This document shows, one piece after another, positions 16,716 to 24,743 of a DNA stretch of 64,000 nucleotides. Both the position numbers and the translations under genes were made by a program. The DNA comes from Streptomyces albicerus. Lineage in GTDB: Bacteria; Actinomycetota; Actinomycetes; Streptomycetales; Streptomycetaceae. The stretch is taken from contig NZ_VWMY01000050.1 of NCBI RefSeq assembly GCF_008905045.1, positions 1 to 64,000 of the forward strand. Direction: 5' to 3'. Under the pieces are notes generated by a model that was given only the letters and a program-made list of their open reading frames with translations, was not told the DNA's origin and did no database searches. Each line of letters opens with the position of its first letter. Within the stretch, counting starts at the first letter, position 1.

Positions 16716-17513
16716 GTGAGTGAGTTGCGGTTCGTCCGGATGGGTTTCGGTGCGGACGCCGTCGAGTACCAGGAGGCCTGGGACGAGCAGCGCCGTGTGC
16801 ACGCGGCCCGCTTCCAGGACGAGATCCCCGACACCTGTCTGCTCCTCGAGCACCCGCCGGTCTACACGGCGGGGCGACGCACGGCGGACAGTGAGCGGCC
16901 CCTCGACGGCACGCCCGTCGTCGACGTGGACCGTGGCGGCAAGATCACCTGGCACGGTCCCGGGCAGCTTGTCGGCTACCCGATCCAGAAGCTCCCGCGT
17001 CCCGTCGACGTCGTCGCCCATCTCCGCCGCCTCGAGGACGCGATGATCCGTGTCTGCGCGGAGTTCGGTGTCGAGACGAGCCGGGTGGAGGGGCGGGCCG
17101 GTGTCTGGGTCCTCGGTGACCCGGTGGCGGAGCGTCCCGCCCTCGGGGGGCTCTCCCTCGACTTCGACCCTCGCCTCGCCGACGAGGAGTTCGACCCTCG
17201 CCTCAACGGGCCCGAGTACGCGCCCTCCAACGCCGGGCAGCGCCGTGAGGATCGCAAGATCTGTGCCGTGGGTATCCGTGTCGCCAAGGGCGTCACCATG
17301 CACGGCTTCGCCCTCAACGTGAATCCGGACACGTCCAACTTCGACAAGATCATCCCTTGCGGGATCCGTGACGCGGGTGTCACGTCGCTGGCCCACGAGT
17401 TGGGGCGCGACCTCACCATCGCGGAGGTACTGCCCATGGCCGAGCGGCACCTGAGGGACGTCTTGGAGAACGCGGAACTGAAGCCGCGCGAGGTGGAACG
17501 GGCCGCGGTGTAG
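16716..17513 (+). CDS. lipB: Octanoyltransferase LipB
   Basis: 265 residues from GTG 16716 (GGGAGG 7 nt upstream). Transfers octanoyl from acyl carrier protein to lipoyl domains, the first step of lipoate synthesis. Family motifs: LLLEHPPVYTAGRR, ITWHGPGQLVGYPI, GVWV, KICAVGIRVAKGVTMHGFALNV with Lys181, and the thioimidate Cys215 in IIPCGI. An insert before the Lys motif, with an in-frame repeat FDPRLADEEFDPRLN, makes it longer than the E. coli enzyme (213). It is followed by lipA after a 301-bp gap holding an unusual inverted-repeat element. Confidence 0.96.
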   Translation: MSELRFVRMGFGADAVEYQEAWDEQRRVHAARFQDEIPDTCLLLEHPPVYTAGRRTADSERPLDGTPVVDVDRGGKITWHGPGQLVGYPIQKLPRPVDVVAHLRRLEDAMIRVCAEFGVETSRVEGRAGVWVLGDPVAERPALGGLSLDFDPRLADEEFDPRLNGPEYAPSNAGQRREDRKICAVGIRVAKGVTMHGFALNVNPDTSNFDKIIPCGIRDAGVTSLAHELGRDLTIAEVLPMAERHLRDVLENAELKPREVERAAV

Positions 17514-17518
17514 AGCCT

Positions 17519-17706
17519 TTTTCCGCCCCCGCCGCCCTTACCCGTCCAAACGCCGGACGGGCTGGAAGGTGGGGGCGCAGCCCCACCTTCCAGGGGCGCG
17601 GGGAACTGCGCGACCAGCCACACCCAACCCGCACCCGACAGCCAGGCAACGGGGTCTGGGGCGGAGCCCCAGGGATGGGACGGGTAAGGGCGGCGGGGCG
17701 GAAACA
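17519..17706. repeat. Composite inverted-repeat element between lipB and lipA
   Basis: Perfect 21-bp terminal inverted repeats (17527-17547 and 17678-17698), extendable to about 28 bp with a one-base bulge (TTTCCG on the outer side). They enclose a 13-bp-stem hairpin (17562-17574 with 17581-17593), dispersed repeat copy 6, and a CTGGGGC/GCCCCAG hairpin near 17657-17672. No ORF inside. The shape resembles a MITE or a large nested terminator. Confidence 0.75.
17591..17633 (+). repeat. Dispersed intergenic repeat, copy 6
   Basis: Core GGGGCGCGGGGAACTGCGCG plus ACCAGCCACACCCAACCCGCA tail; its usual GCGCCCC head is replaced by the right arm of a 13-bp hairpin. Nested within the composite element. 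Confidence 0.85.
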
Positions 17707-17814
17707 GGGCCCGGGAATGCACCCCCGTTCCCGAAGGTTGCCCACCACGGGGGCCGAGAACCGCACGGGCGTACCCTGGTGTACGCCGAAGAATCGAAGC
17801 TACAGGGAGCCGAT

Positions 17815-18780
17815 GTGTCCGCAGTCGCACCCGACGGACGCAAGATGCTGCGCCTGGAGGTCAGGAACGCCCAGACCCCCATCGAGCGCAAGCCCGAGTG
17901 GATCAAGACCCGGGCGAAAATGGGCCCCGAGTACACGAAGATGCAGAACCTCGTGAAGAGCGAGGGCCTGCACACGGTCTGCCAGGAGGCGGGCTGTCCC
18001 AACATCTACGAGTGCTGGGAAGACCGAGAGGCCACCTTCCTCATCGGCGGCGACCAGTGCACGAGGCGCTGCGACTTCTGCCAGATCGACACGGGCAAGC
18101 CGGAGGCCCTGGACCGCGACGAGCCGCGCCGCGTGGGCGAGTCCGTCGTCACGATGGACCTGAACTACGCGACGATCACCGGCGTCGCCCGCGACGACCT
18201 CGAGGACGGCGGCGCCTGGCTGTACGCCGAGACCGTGCGCCAGATCCACGAGCAGACCGCGGGCCGCGAGGCCGGCCGCACCAAGGTCGAACTCCTCGCC
18301 CCGGACTTCAACGCCGAGCCGGCCCAGCTCGCCGAGGTCTTCTCCTCCCGCCCGGAGGTCTTCGCGCACAACGTCGAGACGGTCCCCCGCATCTTCAAGC
18401 GCATCCGCCCGGGCTTCCGCTACGAGCGCTCGCTGAAGGTCATCACGGAGGCCCGCGACTACGGTCTGGTCACGAAGTCGAACCTGATCCTCGGCATGGG
18501 CGAGACCCGTGAAGAGGTCAGCGAGGCGCTGCGGCAGCTGCACGAGGCGGGCTGCGAGCTGGTGACCATCACGCAGTACCTGCGCCCGTCCGTACGTCAC
18601 CACCCCGTCGAGCGCTGGGTGAAGCCGCACGAGTTCGTGGAGCTGAAGGACGAGGCCGAGCAGATCGGCTTCTCCGGTGTGATGTCGGGCCCGCTGGTCC
18701 GCTCCTCGTACCGGGCGGGCCGCCTGTACCAGATGGCCATCGAGAAGCGTGGCGCGTACGTCGCTTCGCAGGCCGTCTGA
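17815..18780 (+). CDS. lipA: Lipoyl synthase LipA
   Basis: 321 residues from GTG 17815 (GGGAGC upstream). Radical SAM enzyme that inserts two sulfurs into the octanoyl group. Both [4Fe-4S] motifs are complete: auxiliary cluster Cys56-X4-Cys61-X5-Cys67 (CQEAGCPNIYEC) and radical SAM Cys82-X3-Cys86-X2-Cys89 (CTRRCDFC). Further family blocks: DLNYATITGVARDDLEDGGA, HNVETVPRIFKRIRPG, KSNLILGMGET, TITQYLRPS, SGPLVRSSYRA with the C-terminal conserved Arg-Ser-Ser-Tyr. Works directly after LipB on the E2 subunits of pyruvate and 2-oxoglutarate dehydrogenase. Confidence 0.98.
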   Translation: MSAVAPDGRKMLRLEVRNAQTPIERKPEWIKTRAKMGPEYTKMQNLVKSEGLHTVCQEAGCPNIYECWEDREATFLIGGDQCTRRCDFCQIDTGKPEALDRDEPRRVGESVVTMDLNYATITGVARDDLEDGGAWLYAETVRQIHEQTAGREAGRTKVELLAPDFNAEPAQLAEVFSSRPEVFAHNVETVPRIFKRIRPGFRYERSLKVITEARDYGLVTKSNLILGMGETREEVSEALRQLHEAGCELVTITQYLRPSVRHHPVERWVKPHEFVELKDEAEQIGFSGVMSGPLVRSSYRAGRLYQMAIEKRGAYVASQAV

Positions 18781-18959
18781 ACCAGGGCGCGCCACCCTGC
18801 GAGATGGCACGCAGTGCCACATGAACGTGTGAATCTGCGCACAAGAAGCTACCCGCCGGTAGTGGCCAATACGACGCGGTTCTGACCGTCCCCGCAGATG
18901 GGGGCCACGTCAGGGCCGCGTCAGTGTTTCCGGCCTGCGTATCAAGGTTTCATTGGCGT

Positions 18960-18988
18960 TTGACCGGTCGGTCACGCCCTGGTAACAC
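18960..18988 (+). promoter_or_regulatory. Predicted sigma-70-type promoter for the small gene at 19061
   Basis: TTGACC, a 17-bp spacer, then TAACAC, 72 bp before the next start codon: a good match to HrdB-type promoters. The remainder of the gap 18781-19060 holds only a weak TGGCAC/GTGCCA hairpin after lipA. Confidence 0.6.
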
Positions 18989-19060
18989 CATTCAGTGACA
19001 GTGCTCTTACGCCAGGTACATCCCTAGCCAGAGCCGCCATCCCGAGGGGGGACCTCCACA

Positions 19061-19261
19061 ATGCAGGCCACGCCCGTACGCGCCACAGCGATTCCGTCCT
19101 TCACCGATGCACTCCGTGCCGTCGAGTCCCTGCTCATGAGCAACGGCCAGCGCACCGCCCGCCGCAACGCCTGGACCTCCGTCCTGGAGGACCGCCGCCG
19201 CGCCAAGGACCGGGTCGAGGCCCAGCGCGTCCTGGAGCAGTCCTTCACCGCTCGCCCCTGA
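19061..19261 (+). CDS. Small conserved actinobacterial protein, unknown function
   Basis: 66 residues, ATG after GAGGGGGG. Sequence reads MQATPVRATAIPSFTDALRA then a Lys/Arg/Glu-rich helix (NAWTSVLEDRRRAKDRVEAQ, about 35-55). No signal peptide or membrane segment. Codon use and the good promoter upstream support a real gene; I recall similar short proteins beside lipA in other Streptomyces but cannot give a function. Confidence 0.7.
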   Translation: MQATPVRATAIPSFTDALRAVESLLMSNGQRTARRNAWTSVLEDRRRAKDRVEAQRVLEQSFTARP

Positions 19262-19386
19262 GTCCCCGACTCCTCCGCATCTCCCCGCGCCTCCCCGCGT
19301 CAAGGCCGGCCGTTGAAAGCCGGCCGGCGACGGCCGACCCCGTACCGCCGTCGTCCCCGCTTCCCGCGCCACGTAGACTTCTCGGC

Positions 19387-20088
19387 ATGGCGAGGAAGGA
19401 ATCCGCAGCGGACGCTGCGAACCCCGGGCGGCTCAAGCAGATCGCCCTGACTTACAAGATGACCCGCAAGGCCGACTCAAAAATCGGTCTTGTACTCGCG
19501 GCTGTCGGAATCGTCACCCTCGGTGTCTTCCTCGCGATCGGCTTCTGGATCGGTCACCCGGTCTATCTCGGCATTCTCGGCCTTCTGCTCGCCTTCCTTG
19601 CGACGGCGATCGTCTTCGGGCGCCGGGCCGAGCGGGCGGCCTTCGGGCAGATGGAGGGCCAGCCGGGCGCGGCAGCAGCAGTGCTCGACAACATGAAGCG
19701 CGGCTGGACGACGACGCCGGCGGTGGCGATGAACCGCAATCAGGACGTGGTGCACCGGGCCGTCGGCAAGCCGGGCATCGTACTGATCGCCGAGGGCAAC
19801 CCGAACCGGGTGAAGAGCCTGCTGGCCGCCGAGAAGAAGAGGATGGCCCGCATCGTCGCCGACGTGCCGGTGCACGACATCCTCGTCGGCACGGGCGAGG
19901 GCCAGGTCGAGCTCAAGAAGCTCCGCACGACGATGCTGAAGCTGCCGCGTGTCCTGAGCGGCCCTCAGGTCACCGCGACGAATGACCGGCTGCGCGCCCT
20001 GGGCGACTTGATGAGCAACATGCCCCTCCCGAAGGGGCCGATGCCCAAGGGGATGCGGATGCCTCGCGGCGGCCCGAAGATGCGGTGA
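19387..20088 (+). CDS. DUF4191 integral membrane protein
   Basis: 233 residues. N-terminal ARKESAADAANPGRLKQIALTYKMTRKADSKIG is followed by two transmembrane helices (LVLAAVGIVTLGVFLAIGFW, about 36-56; VYLGILGLLLAFLATAIVF, about 59-78) and a cytoplasmic domain (RRAERAAFGQMEGQPGAAAAVL; VVHRAVGKPGIVLIAEG; KLPRVLSGPQVTATNDRL) typical of DUF4191, an actinobacterial family commonly next to lipA. Function unknown. The C-terminus is Met/Gly/Pro/Lys-rich. Confidence 0.92.
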   Translation: MARKESAADAANPGRLKQIALTYKMTRKADSKIGLVLAAVGIVTLGVFLAIGFWIGHPVYLGILGLLLAFLATAIVFGRRAERAAFGQMEGQPGAAAAVLDNMKRGWTTTPAVAMNRNQDVVHRAVGKPGIVLIAEGNPNRVKSLLAAEKKRMARIVADVPVHDILVGTGEGQVELKKLRTTMLKLPRVLSGPQVTATNDRLRALGDLMSNMPLPKGPMPKGMRMPRGGPKMR

Positions 20089-20119
20089 CGCTGCCGCTGG
20101 GCTGGGCTTGGCCGGAATT

Positions 20120-20157
20120 CGAAGGGCGCCGGAACCTGTGGGTTCCGGCGCCCTTCG
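20120..20157. terminator. Strong terminator after the DUF4191 gene
   Basis: Perfect 17-bp stem (20120-20136 with 20141-20157) and a 4-nt loop TGTG, 31 bp after the stop codon, in a convergent gap. Confidence 0.92.
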
Positions 20158-20190
20158 GCGTATGTCGGGGGTGGTTCTGCGGATTGGCGA

Positions 20191-20242
20191 CTGCCGGTCC
20201 GTTGTGGTTGCTCGCGCAGTTCCCCGCGCCCCTTCGGGGCGC
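20191..20242 (-). repeat. Dispersed intergenic repeat, copy 7
   Basis: Minus-strand copy: CTGCCGGTCCGTTGTGG, then CGCAGTTCCCCGCGCCCC and a TTCGGGGCGC head. Lies before the 3' end of the RDD gene. Confidence 0.9.
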
Positions 20243-20290
20243 CCCTGAGTGGGTCTCCCCCCCGAAGGGGCGTCCCAACTCAGCGCGTCC

Positions 20291-20758
20291 TCAGATCCGT
20301 ACCTCTACCGTGCGGGCCAAGCGGTCGTGGAGGCCTCGGCCGTCGCGGTCCCAGATCAGGGCCGGGAGGGCTACGCACAGGAGGGCCGTGCGCAGGAGGG
20401 CACGGAGGGGGTTGACCGTGCCGGTGTCGAGGGCCAGGACCCGGAGGCCGAACAGGCGCTTGCCCGGGGTGGAGCCGACCGTGCCGACGGTCAGGATGCT
20501 CACGGCGAAGAAGATGAGCAGTGCCCAGTTTCCGGTCGCCTGGCCGTAGCCGTCGGTGATCAGGCCGTATGCGATCAAGAGGCACAGGCCCCAGTCGACG
20601 GCGAGGGCGCCGAGGCGCCTTCCCGGGCGGGCGATCGACCCGGGGCCGGACTCAGGCAGCCCCAGTTGTTCGCCGCGGTATCCGAAGTCGGCACCGGCTT
20701 CCTCCGCGGCCGCGCGGGGTCCGGAGAGCCACGATCCGAATGCTTGCCTGTTGTCCAC
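20291..20758 (-). CDS. RDD family membrane protein
   Basis: 155 residues from GTG 20758. After a soluble N-terminal 40 residues come RPGRRLGALAVDWGLCLLIAYG (the Arg and Asp that name the family with the first helix), a second helix (WALLIFFAVSILTVGTVG), STPGKRLFGLRVLA, and a third helix (ALLRTALLCVALPALIW) ending in DRDGRGLHDRLARTVEV. RDD proteins are small polytopic membrane proteins of mostly unknown role. Divergent from glnA; no clear ribosome-binding site. Confidence 0.9.
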   Translation of the reverse strand: MDNRQAFGSWLSGPRAAAEEAGADFGYRGEQLGLPESGPGSIARPGRRLGALAVDWGLCLLIAYGLITDGYGQATGNWALLIFFAVSILTVGTVGSTPGKRLFGLRVLALDTGTVNPLRALLRTALLCVALPALIWDRDGRGLHDRLARTVEVRI

Positions 20759-20820
20759 CCGTCCACGGTACTGCGCGCGTTTTGGTATGCGGACAGGTGG
20801 GGTGTACCGGGCCCGGTCCG

Positions 20821-20860
20821 GTTAACTTGGATGAAACAAATGGGTCACGCTCGAGAAATC
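20821..20860 (+). promoter_or_regulatory. GlnR-type box upstream of glnA
   Basis: Ordered half-sites GTTAAC, GAAAC, GTCAC and GAAATC with 6-bp-scale spacers over 40 bp, matching the known Streptomyces pattern gTnAC-n6-GaAAC repeated twice. Placed about 100-137 bp before the glnA start. GlnR would activate or modulate glnA under nitrogen limitation. Confidence 0.75.
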
Positions 20861-20957
20861 ACCCGTCCCTAGGGTCGGGGTCAGCGTGTGCCACCGCACT
20901 GGCCGCACGAACGAACTACCACCCCGGTCGGACATGGTCGGGAGTAGGAGGAGCTGG

Positions 20958-22367
20958 ATGTTCCAGAACGCCGACGAGGCCAAGAAGTTCATCGCGGACG
21001 AGGACGTCAAGTTCGTCGACGTCCGCTTCTGCGACCTGCCTGGCGTGATGCAGCACTTCACGGTGCCGGCAGAGGCCTTCGACCCGACCGAGGAACTGGC
21101 CTTCGACGGCTCCTCGATCCGCGGCTTCCAGGCCATCCACGAGTCCGACATGGCGCTCCGCGCCGACCTGTCCACCGCGCGCGTCGACCCGTTCCGCCGC
21201 GACAAGACGGTCAACATCAACTTCTTCATCCACGACCCGATCACGGGCGAGCAGTACTCCCGCGACCCGCGCAACGTGGCGAAGAAGGCGGAGGCGTACC
21301 TCGCGTCGACCGGTATCGCCGACACCGCGTACTTCGGCCCCGAAGCCGAGTTCTACGTCTTCGACAGCGTGCGCTTCGAGACCAAGTCGAACGAGTCCTT
21401 CTACCACATCGACTCCGAGGCGGGCGCCTGGAACACCGGCGCCATCGAGGACAACCGCGGCTACAAGGTCCGCTACAAGGGCGGTTACTTCCCGACCCCG
21501 CCGGTCGACCACTTCGCCGACCTGCGCGCCGAGATCTCCCTGGAGCTGAACAAGTCCGGCCTCCAGGTCGAGCGCCAGCACCACGAGGTGGGCACCGCCG
21601 GCCAGGCCGAGATCAACTACAAGTTCAACACGCTGCTCGCCGCGGCCGACGACCTCCAGCTCTTCAAGTACATCGTGAAGAACGTCGCCTGGCGCAACGG
21701 CAAGACCGCGACCTTCATGCCGAAGCCGATCTTCGGTGACAACGGCTCGGGCATGCACGTCCACCAGTCGCTGTGGGCGAACGGCGACCCGCTGTTCTAC
21801 GACGAGGCCGGTTACGCGGGCCTGTCGGACACCGCCCGCTTCTACATCGGCGGCATCCTCAAGCACGCGCCGTCGCTGCTGGCCTTCACCAACCCGACGG
21901 TGAACTCGTACCACCGTCTGGTCCCCGGCTTCGAGGCCCCGATCAACCTGGTCTACTCGCAGCGCAACCGCTCCGCGGCCATGCGTATCCCGATCACGGG
22001 CTCGAACCCGAAGGCCAAGCGCGTCGAGTTCCGCGCGCCGGACTCCTCCGGCAACCCGTACCTGACCTTCTCGGCCCTGATGCTGGCCGGCCTGGACGGC
22101 ATCAGGAACAAGATCGAGCCGGCCGAGCCGATCGACAAGGACCTCTACGAGCTGGCTCCCGAGGAGCACGCGGGCGTCGCACAGGTCCCGACCTCCCTCC
22201 CGGCCGTCCTCGACTCCCTGGAGCGCGACCACGAGTTCCTGCTCGCGGGCGACGTCTTCACGGCCGACCTGATCGAGACGTGGATCGACTACAAGCGCAC
22301 GAACGAAATCGCCCCGCTGCAGCTGCGTCCGCACCCGCACGAGTTCGAGCTGTACTACGACGTGTGA
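20958..22367 (+). CDS. glnA: Glutamine synthetase type I (GSI-beta)
   Basis: 469 residues from ATG 20958 (AGGAGGAGC upstream). Makes glutamine from glutamate, ammonia and ATP as a dodecamer. Family blocks: DGSSIRGFQAIHESDM, AEFYVFDSV, GHEVGTAGQAEINYKF-like HHEVGTAGQAEINYKF, NGSGMHVHQSLW, NPTVNSYHRLVPGFEAP, SQRNRSAAMRIP. Tyr397 sits in DKDLYELAPEE, the adenylylation site of GSI-beta enzymes, and glnE in this same window encodes the modifying enzyme. So control is expected at transcription (GlnR box) and by adenylylation. Confidence 0.98.
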   Translation: MFQNADEAKKFIADEDVKFVDVRFCDLPGVMQHFTVPAEAFDPTEELAFDGSSIRGFQAIHESDMALRADLSTARVDPFRRDKTVNINFFIHDPITGEQYSRDPRNVAKKAEAYLASTGIADTAYFGPEAEFYVFDSVRFETKSNESFYHIDSEAGAWNTGAIEDNRGYKVRYKGGYFPTPPVDHFADLRAEISLELNKSGLQVERQHHEVGTAGQAEINYKFNTLLAAADDLQLFKYIVKNVAWRNGKTATFMPKPIFGDNGSGMHVHQSLWANGDPLFYDEAGYAGLSDTARFYIGGILKHAPSLLAFTNPTVNSYHRLVPGFEAPINLVYSQRNRSAAMRIPITGSNPKAKRVEFRAPDSSGNPYLTFSALMLAGLDGIRNKIEPAEPIDKDLYELAPEEHAGVAQVPTSLPAVLDSLERDHEFLLAGDVFTADLIETWIDYKRTNEIAPLQLRPHPHEFELYYDV

Positions 22368-22431
22368 TCGATGCACCGTCCGGTCGGCGTCCGATCGGCG
22401 TCTGATCGACGCGTAGGCCTCGCGGCTTCGG

Positions 22432-22474
22432 AGCCCCGCCACTGCCCCTCGGGCAAGGGCGGGGCTTTGTCGTT
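22432..22474 (+). terminator. glnA terminator
   Basis: 9-bp GC stem AGCCCCGCC (22432-22440) with GGCGGGGCT (22459-22467), an inner CCC/GGG pairing, and a T-rich TTGTCGTTCTTT run. Confidence 0.88.
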
Positions 22475-22568
22475 CTTTGCCTGGTGCAGGACTGGTGCAG
22501 ATCCATTCGTAGAAATGCCCGGGTGCACACTGGAATCGGGACGAGTGCCCGATTTCGAGGTGATCGTG

Positions 22569-23489
22569 ATGCAGAGCCGCTTTCAGGCAGACCGACGGCT
22601 GACCGTGCGGATGGGGGCCACGCTGTTCCTGCTCGGGCTGCTGTACGTGGCGTTCGTGGCCGCGTTGATCGTGCTGCTGAAGTCCTGGGTGCTGGTGGTG
22701 GTGATCGCGGCTGCGCTGCTCGGCGCGCAGTACTGGTTCTCGGACCGGATCGCGCTGTACGCGATGCGCGGGCGGGTCGTGGAGCGGGAGGAGTTTCCCC
22801 AGCTGCACGGGGTCGTCGACCGCCTGTGTGCCATGGCGGACATGCCCAAGCCCGCGGTCGCCGTATCCGATATGGACATGCCCAACGCCTTCGCCACCGG
22901 GCGGAATCCCGATCATGCCGTGCTGTGTGTGACCACAGGGCTGCTCAGGCGGCTGGAGCCGGACGAACTCGAAGGCGTGCTGGCGCACGAACTGTCGCAT
23001 GTGGCGCACAAGGACGTCGCGGTGATCACCGTGGCCTCGTTCCTCGGTGTCATCGCCGGGCTCATCGTGCGGTTCGCCTTCTACTCGCAGCTGTTCGGCG
23101 GAGGACGGAGGGATCAGAACACGGCCATCGTGTTCATGGCCGTCATGACCGTCTCCGCAGCCGTCTACGCGATCAGCTTCCTGCTCATCAGGGCGCTGTC
23201 CCGGTACCGGGAGCTGGCCGCCGACCGGGCCGCGGCCCTGCTCACCGGGCGGCCGTCGGCGCTGGCGTCCGCGCTGACCAAGGTCACGGGTGACATCGCC
23301 CGGATTCCGACGAAGGACCTGCGGACGGCGCAGGCGTTCAACGCCTTCTACTTCACGCCCGCGCTCGGTGCCGAGCCGGGCGTCCAGCGGCTGTTCTCGA
23401 CCCACCCGAGCTTGGAACAGCGGCTCGATCAACTCGCCCGTATCTCCGGCGAGTTGGGTGAGGCGCCAAGGCCCGGGAAGGCGGGCTGA
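22569..23489 (+). CDS. htpX: HtpX-family membrane zinc metalloprotease
   Basis: 306 residues from ATG 22569 (GAGG upstream; GTG 22566 is adjacent). M48 protease: N-terminal helices (GATLFLLGLLYVAFVAALIVLL; WVLVVVIAAALLGAQYW), zinc motif HELSH with His140, Glu141 and His144, third ligand Glu215 in YRELAADRAAALLTG, and further helices at about 150-165 and 185-205. HtpX degrades damaged membrane proteins. Its stop is followed 2 bp later by the PspAB gene, so the two are almost certainly cotranscribed and act in envelope stress. Confidence 0.95.
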   Translation: MQSRFQADRRLTVRMGATLFLLGLLYVAFVAALIVLLKSWVLVVVIAAALLGAQYWFSDRIALYAMRGRVVEREEFPQLHGVVDRLCAMADMPKPAVAVSDMDMPNAFATGRNPDHAVLCVTTGLLRRLEPDELEGVLAHELSHVAHKDVAVITVASFLGVIAGLIVRFAFYSQLFGGGRRDQNTAIVFMAVMTVSAAVYAISFLLIRALSRYRELAADRAAALLTGRPSALASALTKVTGDIARIPTKDLRTAQAFNAFYFTPALGAEPGVQRLFSTHPSLEQRLDQLARISGELGEAPRPGKAG

Positions 23490-23491
23490 GC

Positions 23492-24079
23492 ATGGGGCTC
23501 CTCGACATCCTCCTGGGCCGCAGCAAGCCCGCGGCACCCGACCTCGACCAGCTCTTCGGGCTGCCGTCGGCCGCCGTGACCCTGGAAGCCGCGGCCGGGT
23601 TCACACCGACCGGGCACGGCTCGGTGTGCTTCGCGACCGTCGAGGGGGCCGCCTTCGACGACGTACGACAGGAAGTGCGGGCGCTGCTCGACGCCGACGC
23701 GGAGCGGACGGGGCCGCCGGTGGAGGTGCGCCGGGACGACTACGGGTACACCTGGCTGGTGTCGCGGCGCGAGCCGGACGATCTGCCCGCGCTCGTCAGC
23801 GATCTGCACGCGGTGAACAGCGCGTTGGAGGGCAGCGGGTTCGGGCCGCAGCTGCTGTGCTCGGTGGTCGGTTTCCAGGACGGCGACAAGCGGCGGCTCG
23901 GGCTCGTCTATCTCTACAAGCGCGGCACCTTCTACCCGTTCGCGCCGCAGCCCGGGGGCGGCGAGCGGCGCGACAACGCGCTGGAGCTGCAGATCAGGGC
24001 GGCACTCGCGAACGACCTGCGGGTGGAGCAGGACCTGGGCCGGTGGTTCCCCATCTGGGGAGCGCCGGGCCTGGGCTGA
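23492..24079 (+). CDS. PspA-associated protein PspAB-like
   Basis: 195 residues; ATG 2 bp after the htpX stop. Features MGLLDILLGRSKPAAPDLDQLFGLPSAAVTL, DDYGYTWLVSRREPDDLPALVSDLHAVN, FGPQLLCSVVGFQDGDKRRLGLVYLYKRGTFYPFAP and RDNALELQIRAALANDLRVEQDLGRWFPIWG match the actinobacterial PspAB family, found with PspA (phage shock protein A) and HtpX. No membrane segment. Function is not established; the context suggests membrane-stress response. No pspA is in this window. Confidence 0.85.
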   Translation: MGLLDILLGRSKPAAPDLDQLFGLPSAAVTLEAAAGFTPTGHGSVCFATVEGAAFDDVRQEVRALLDADAERTGPPVEVRRDDYGYTWLVSRREPDDLPALVSDLHAVNSALEGSGFGPQLLCSVVGFQDGDKRRLGLVYLYKRGTFYPFAPQPGGGERRDNALELQIRAALANDLRVEQDLGRWFPIWGAPGLG

Positions 24080-24101
24080 GCCCCGCCCGCCCCACCCGCG
24101 G

Positions 24102-24392
24102 TCAGCTGCGCTTCTGGCGGGTCATCCAGGGGCGCTCGCGGCGGTAGCGGCGCTCCCACCTGGCCTGCTGGTCACGGCGCTGACGGTACGCGCGGTAGCT
24201 CGAGTCGAACCGCGCCGACGAGCCCGCGGAACGCGGGGCTCCGCCGGTCGACGAGGAGCCCGAGGACCCCTGGCCGGTGCGGCCGTAGCGGAGGTGCAGA
24301 TAGAGCAGGGCGGCCGCGGCGAGCCACCAGACGGGGTTGCTGAACCCCATGACGACCAGAACGAGGATCGCTAAAATGATCAAGGTACCCAT
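24102..24392 (-). CDS. Small single-pass membrane protein, hypothetical
   Basis: 96 residues, ATG after AGGAGACCC. Residues 3-33 are hydrophobic (LIILAILVLVVMGFSNPVWW, then LAAAALLYLHLRYG), enough for one or two helices; the C-terminal half is strongly basic and Tyr/Arg-rich (RAYRQRRDQQARWERRYRRE). Short Arg-rich membrane proteins like this are frequent in Streptomyces; no function known. Convergent with the PspAB gene. Confidence 0.75.
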   Translation of the reverse strand: MGTLIILAILVLVVMGFSNPVWWLAAAALLYLHLRYGRTGQGSSGSSSTGGAPRSAGSSARFDSSYRAYRQRRDQQARWERRYRRERPWMTRQKRS

Positions 24393-24670
24393 GGCGGGTC
24401 TCCTTGTGCGTGTGTGGTGGGACCTTGAGATGTCCGACGCGGCGTTGGGGGCGGGCGCCCGTCCGTCGGTGCGTTGAGAGTAGCCCTCAGGATGGCGGCT
24501 GATGCCTGTCCGACGGAAACGAATAACGACCGCTCCGAATGCGAGTGTTCACGGAACGCCCGGAAGTCGAACAAAATCAGCACAGCAATAGGCAAAAGGG
24601 GTGCACGGGAACGAGGCCGTCCGTCCCCTCGGAGCCCTCCAGGACGGAGAATTCACGGGCGGGACCGAAC

Positions 24671-24694
24671 CAGGACCAGGACCAGGACCAGGAC
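24671..24694 (+). repeat. 6-bp tandem repeat
   Basis: Four exact copies of CAGGAC in the non-coding gap 24393-24743. Apart from this I see no gene or strong signal in that 351-bp stretch. Confidence 0.85.
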
Positions 24695-24743
24695 CGGACC
24701 AGGGCCGGGCGAGGACGACGAGCGGGACAGGGGTGGTGGCGGC

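Noticed and set aside
20916..23537. 873-codon minus-strand open frame
   Set aside because: Antisense of glnA and htpX, both unmistakable.
24393..24743. Small gene in the gap before the winged-helix gene
   Set aside because: Open frames there contain the CAGGAC repeat and lack ribosome-binding sites and codon bias.
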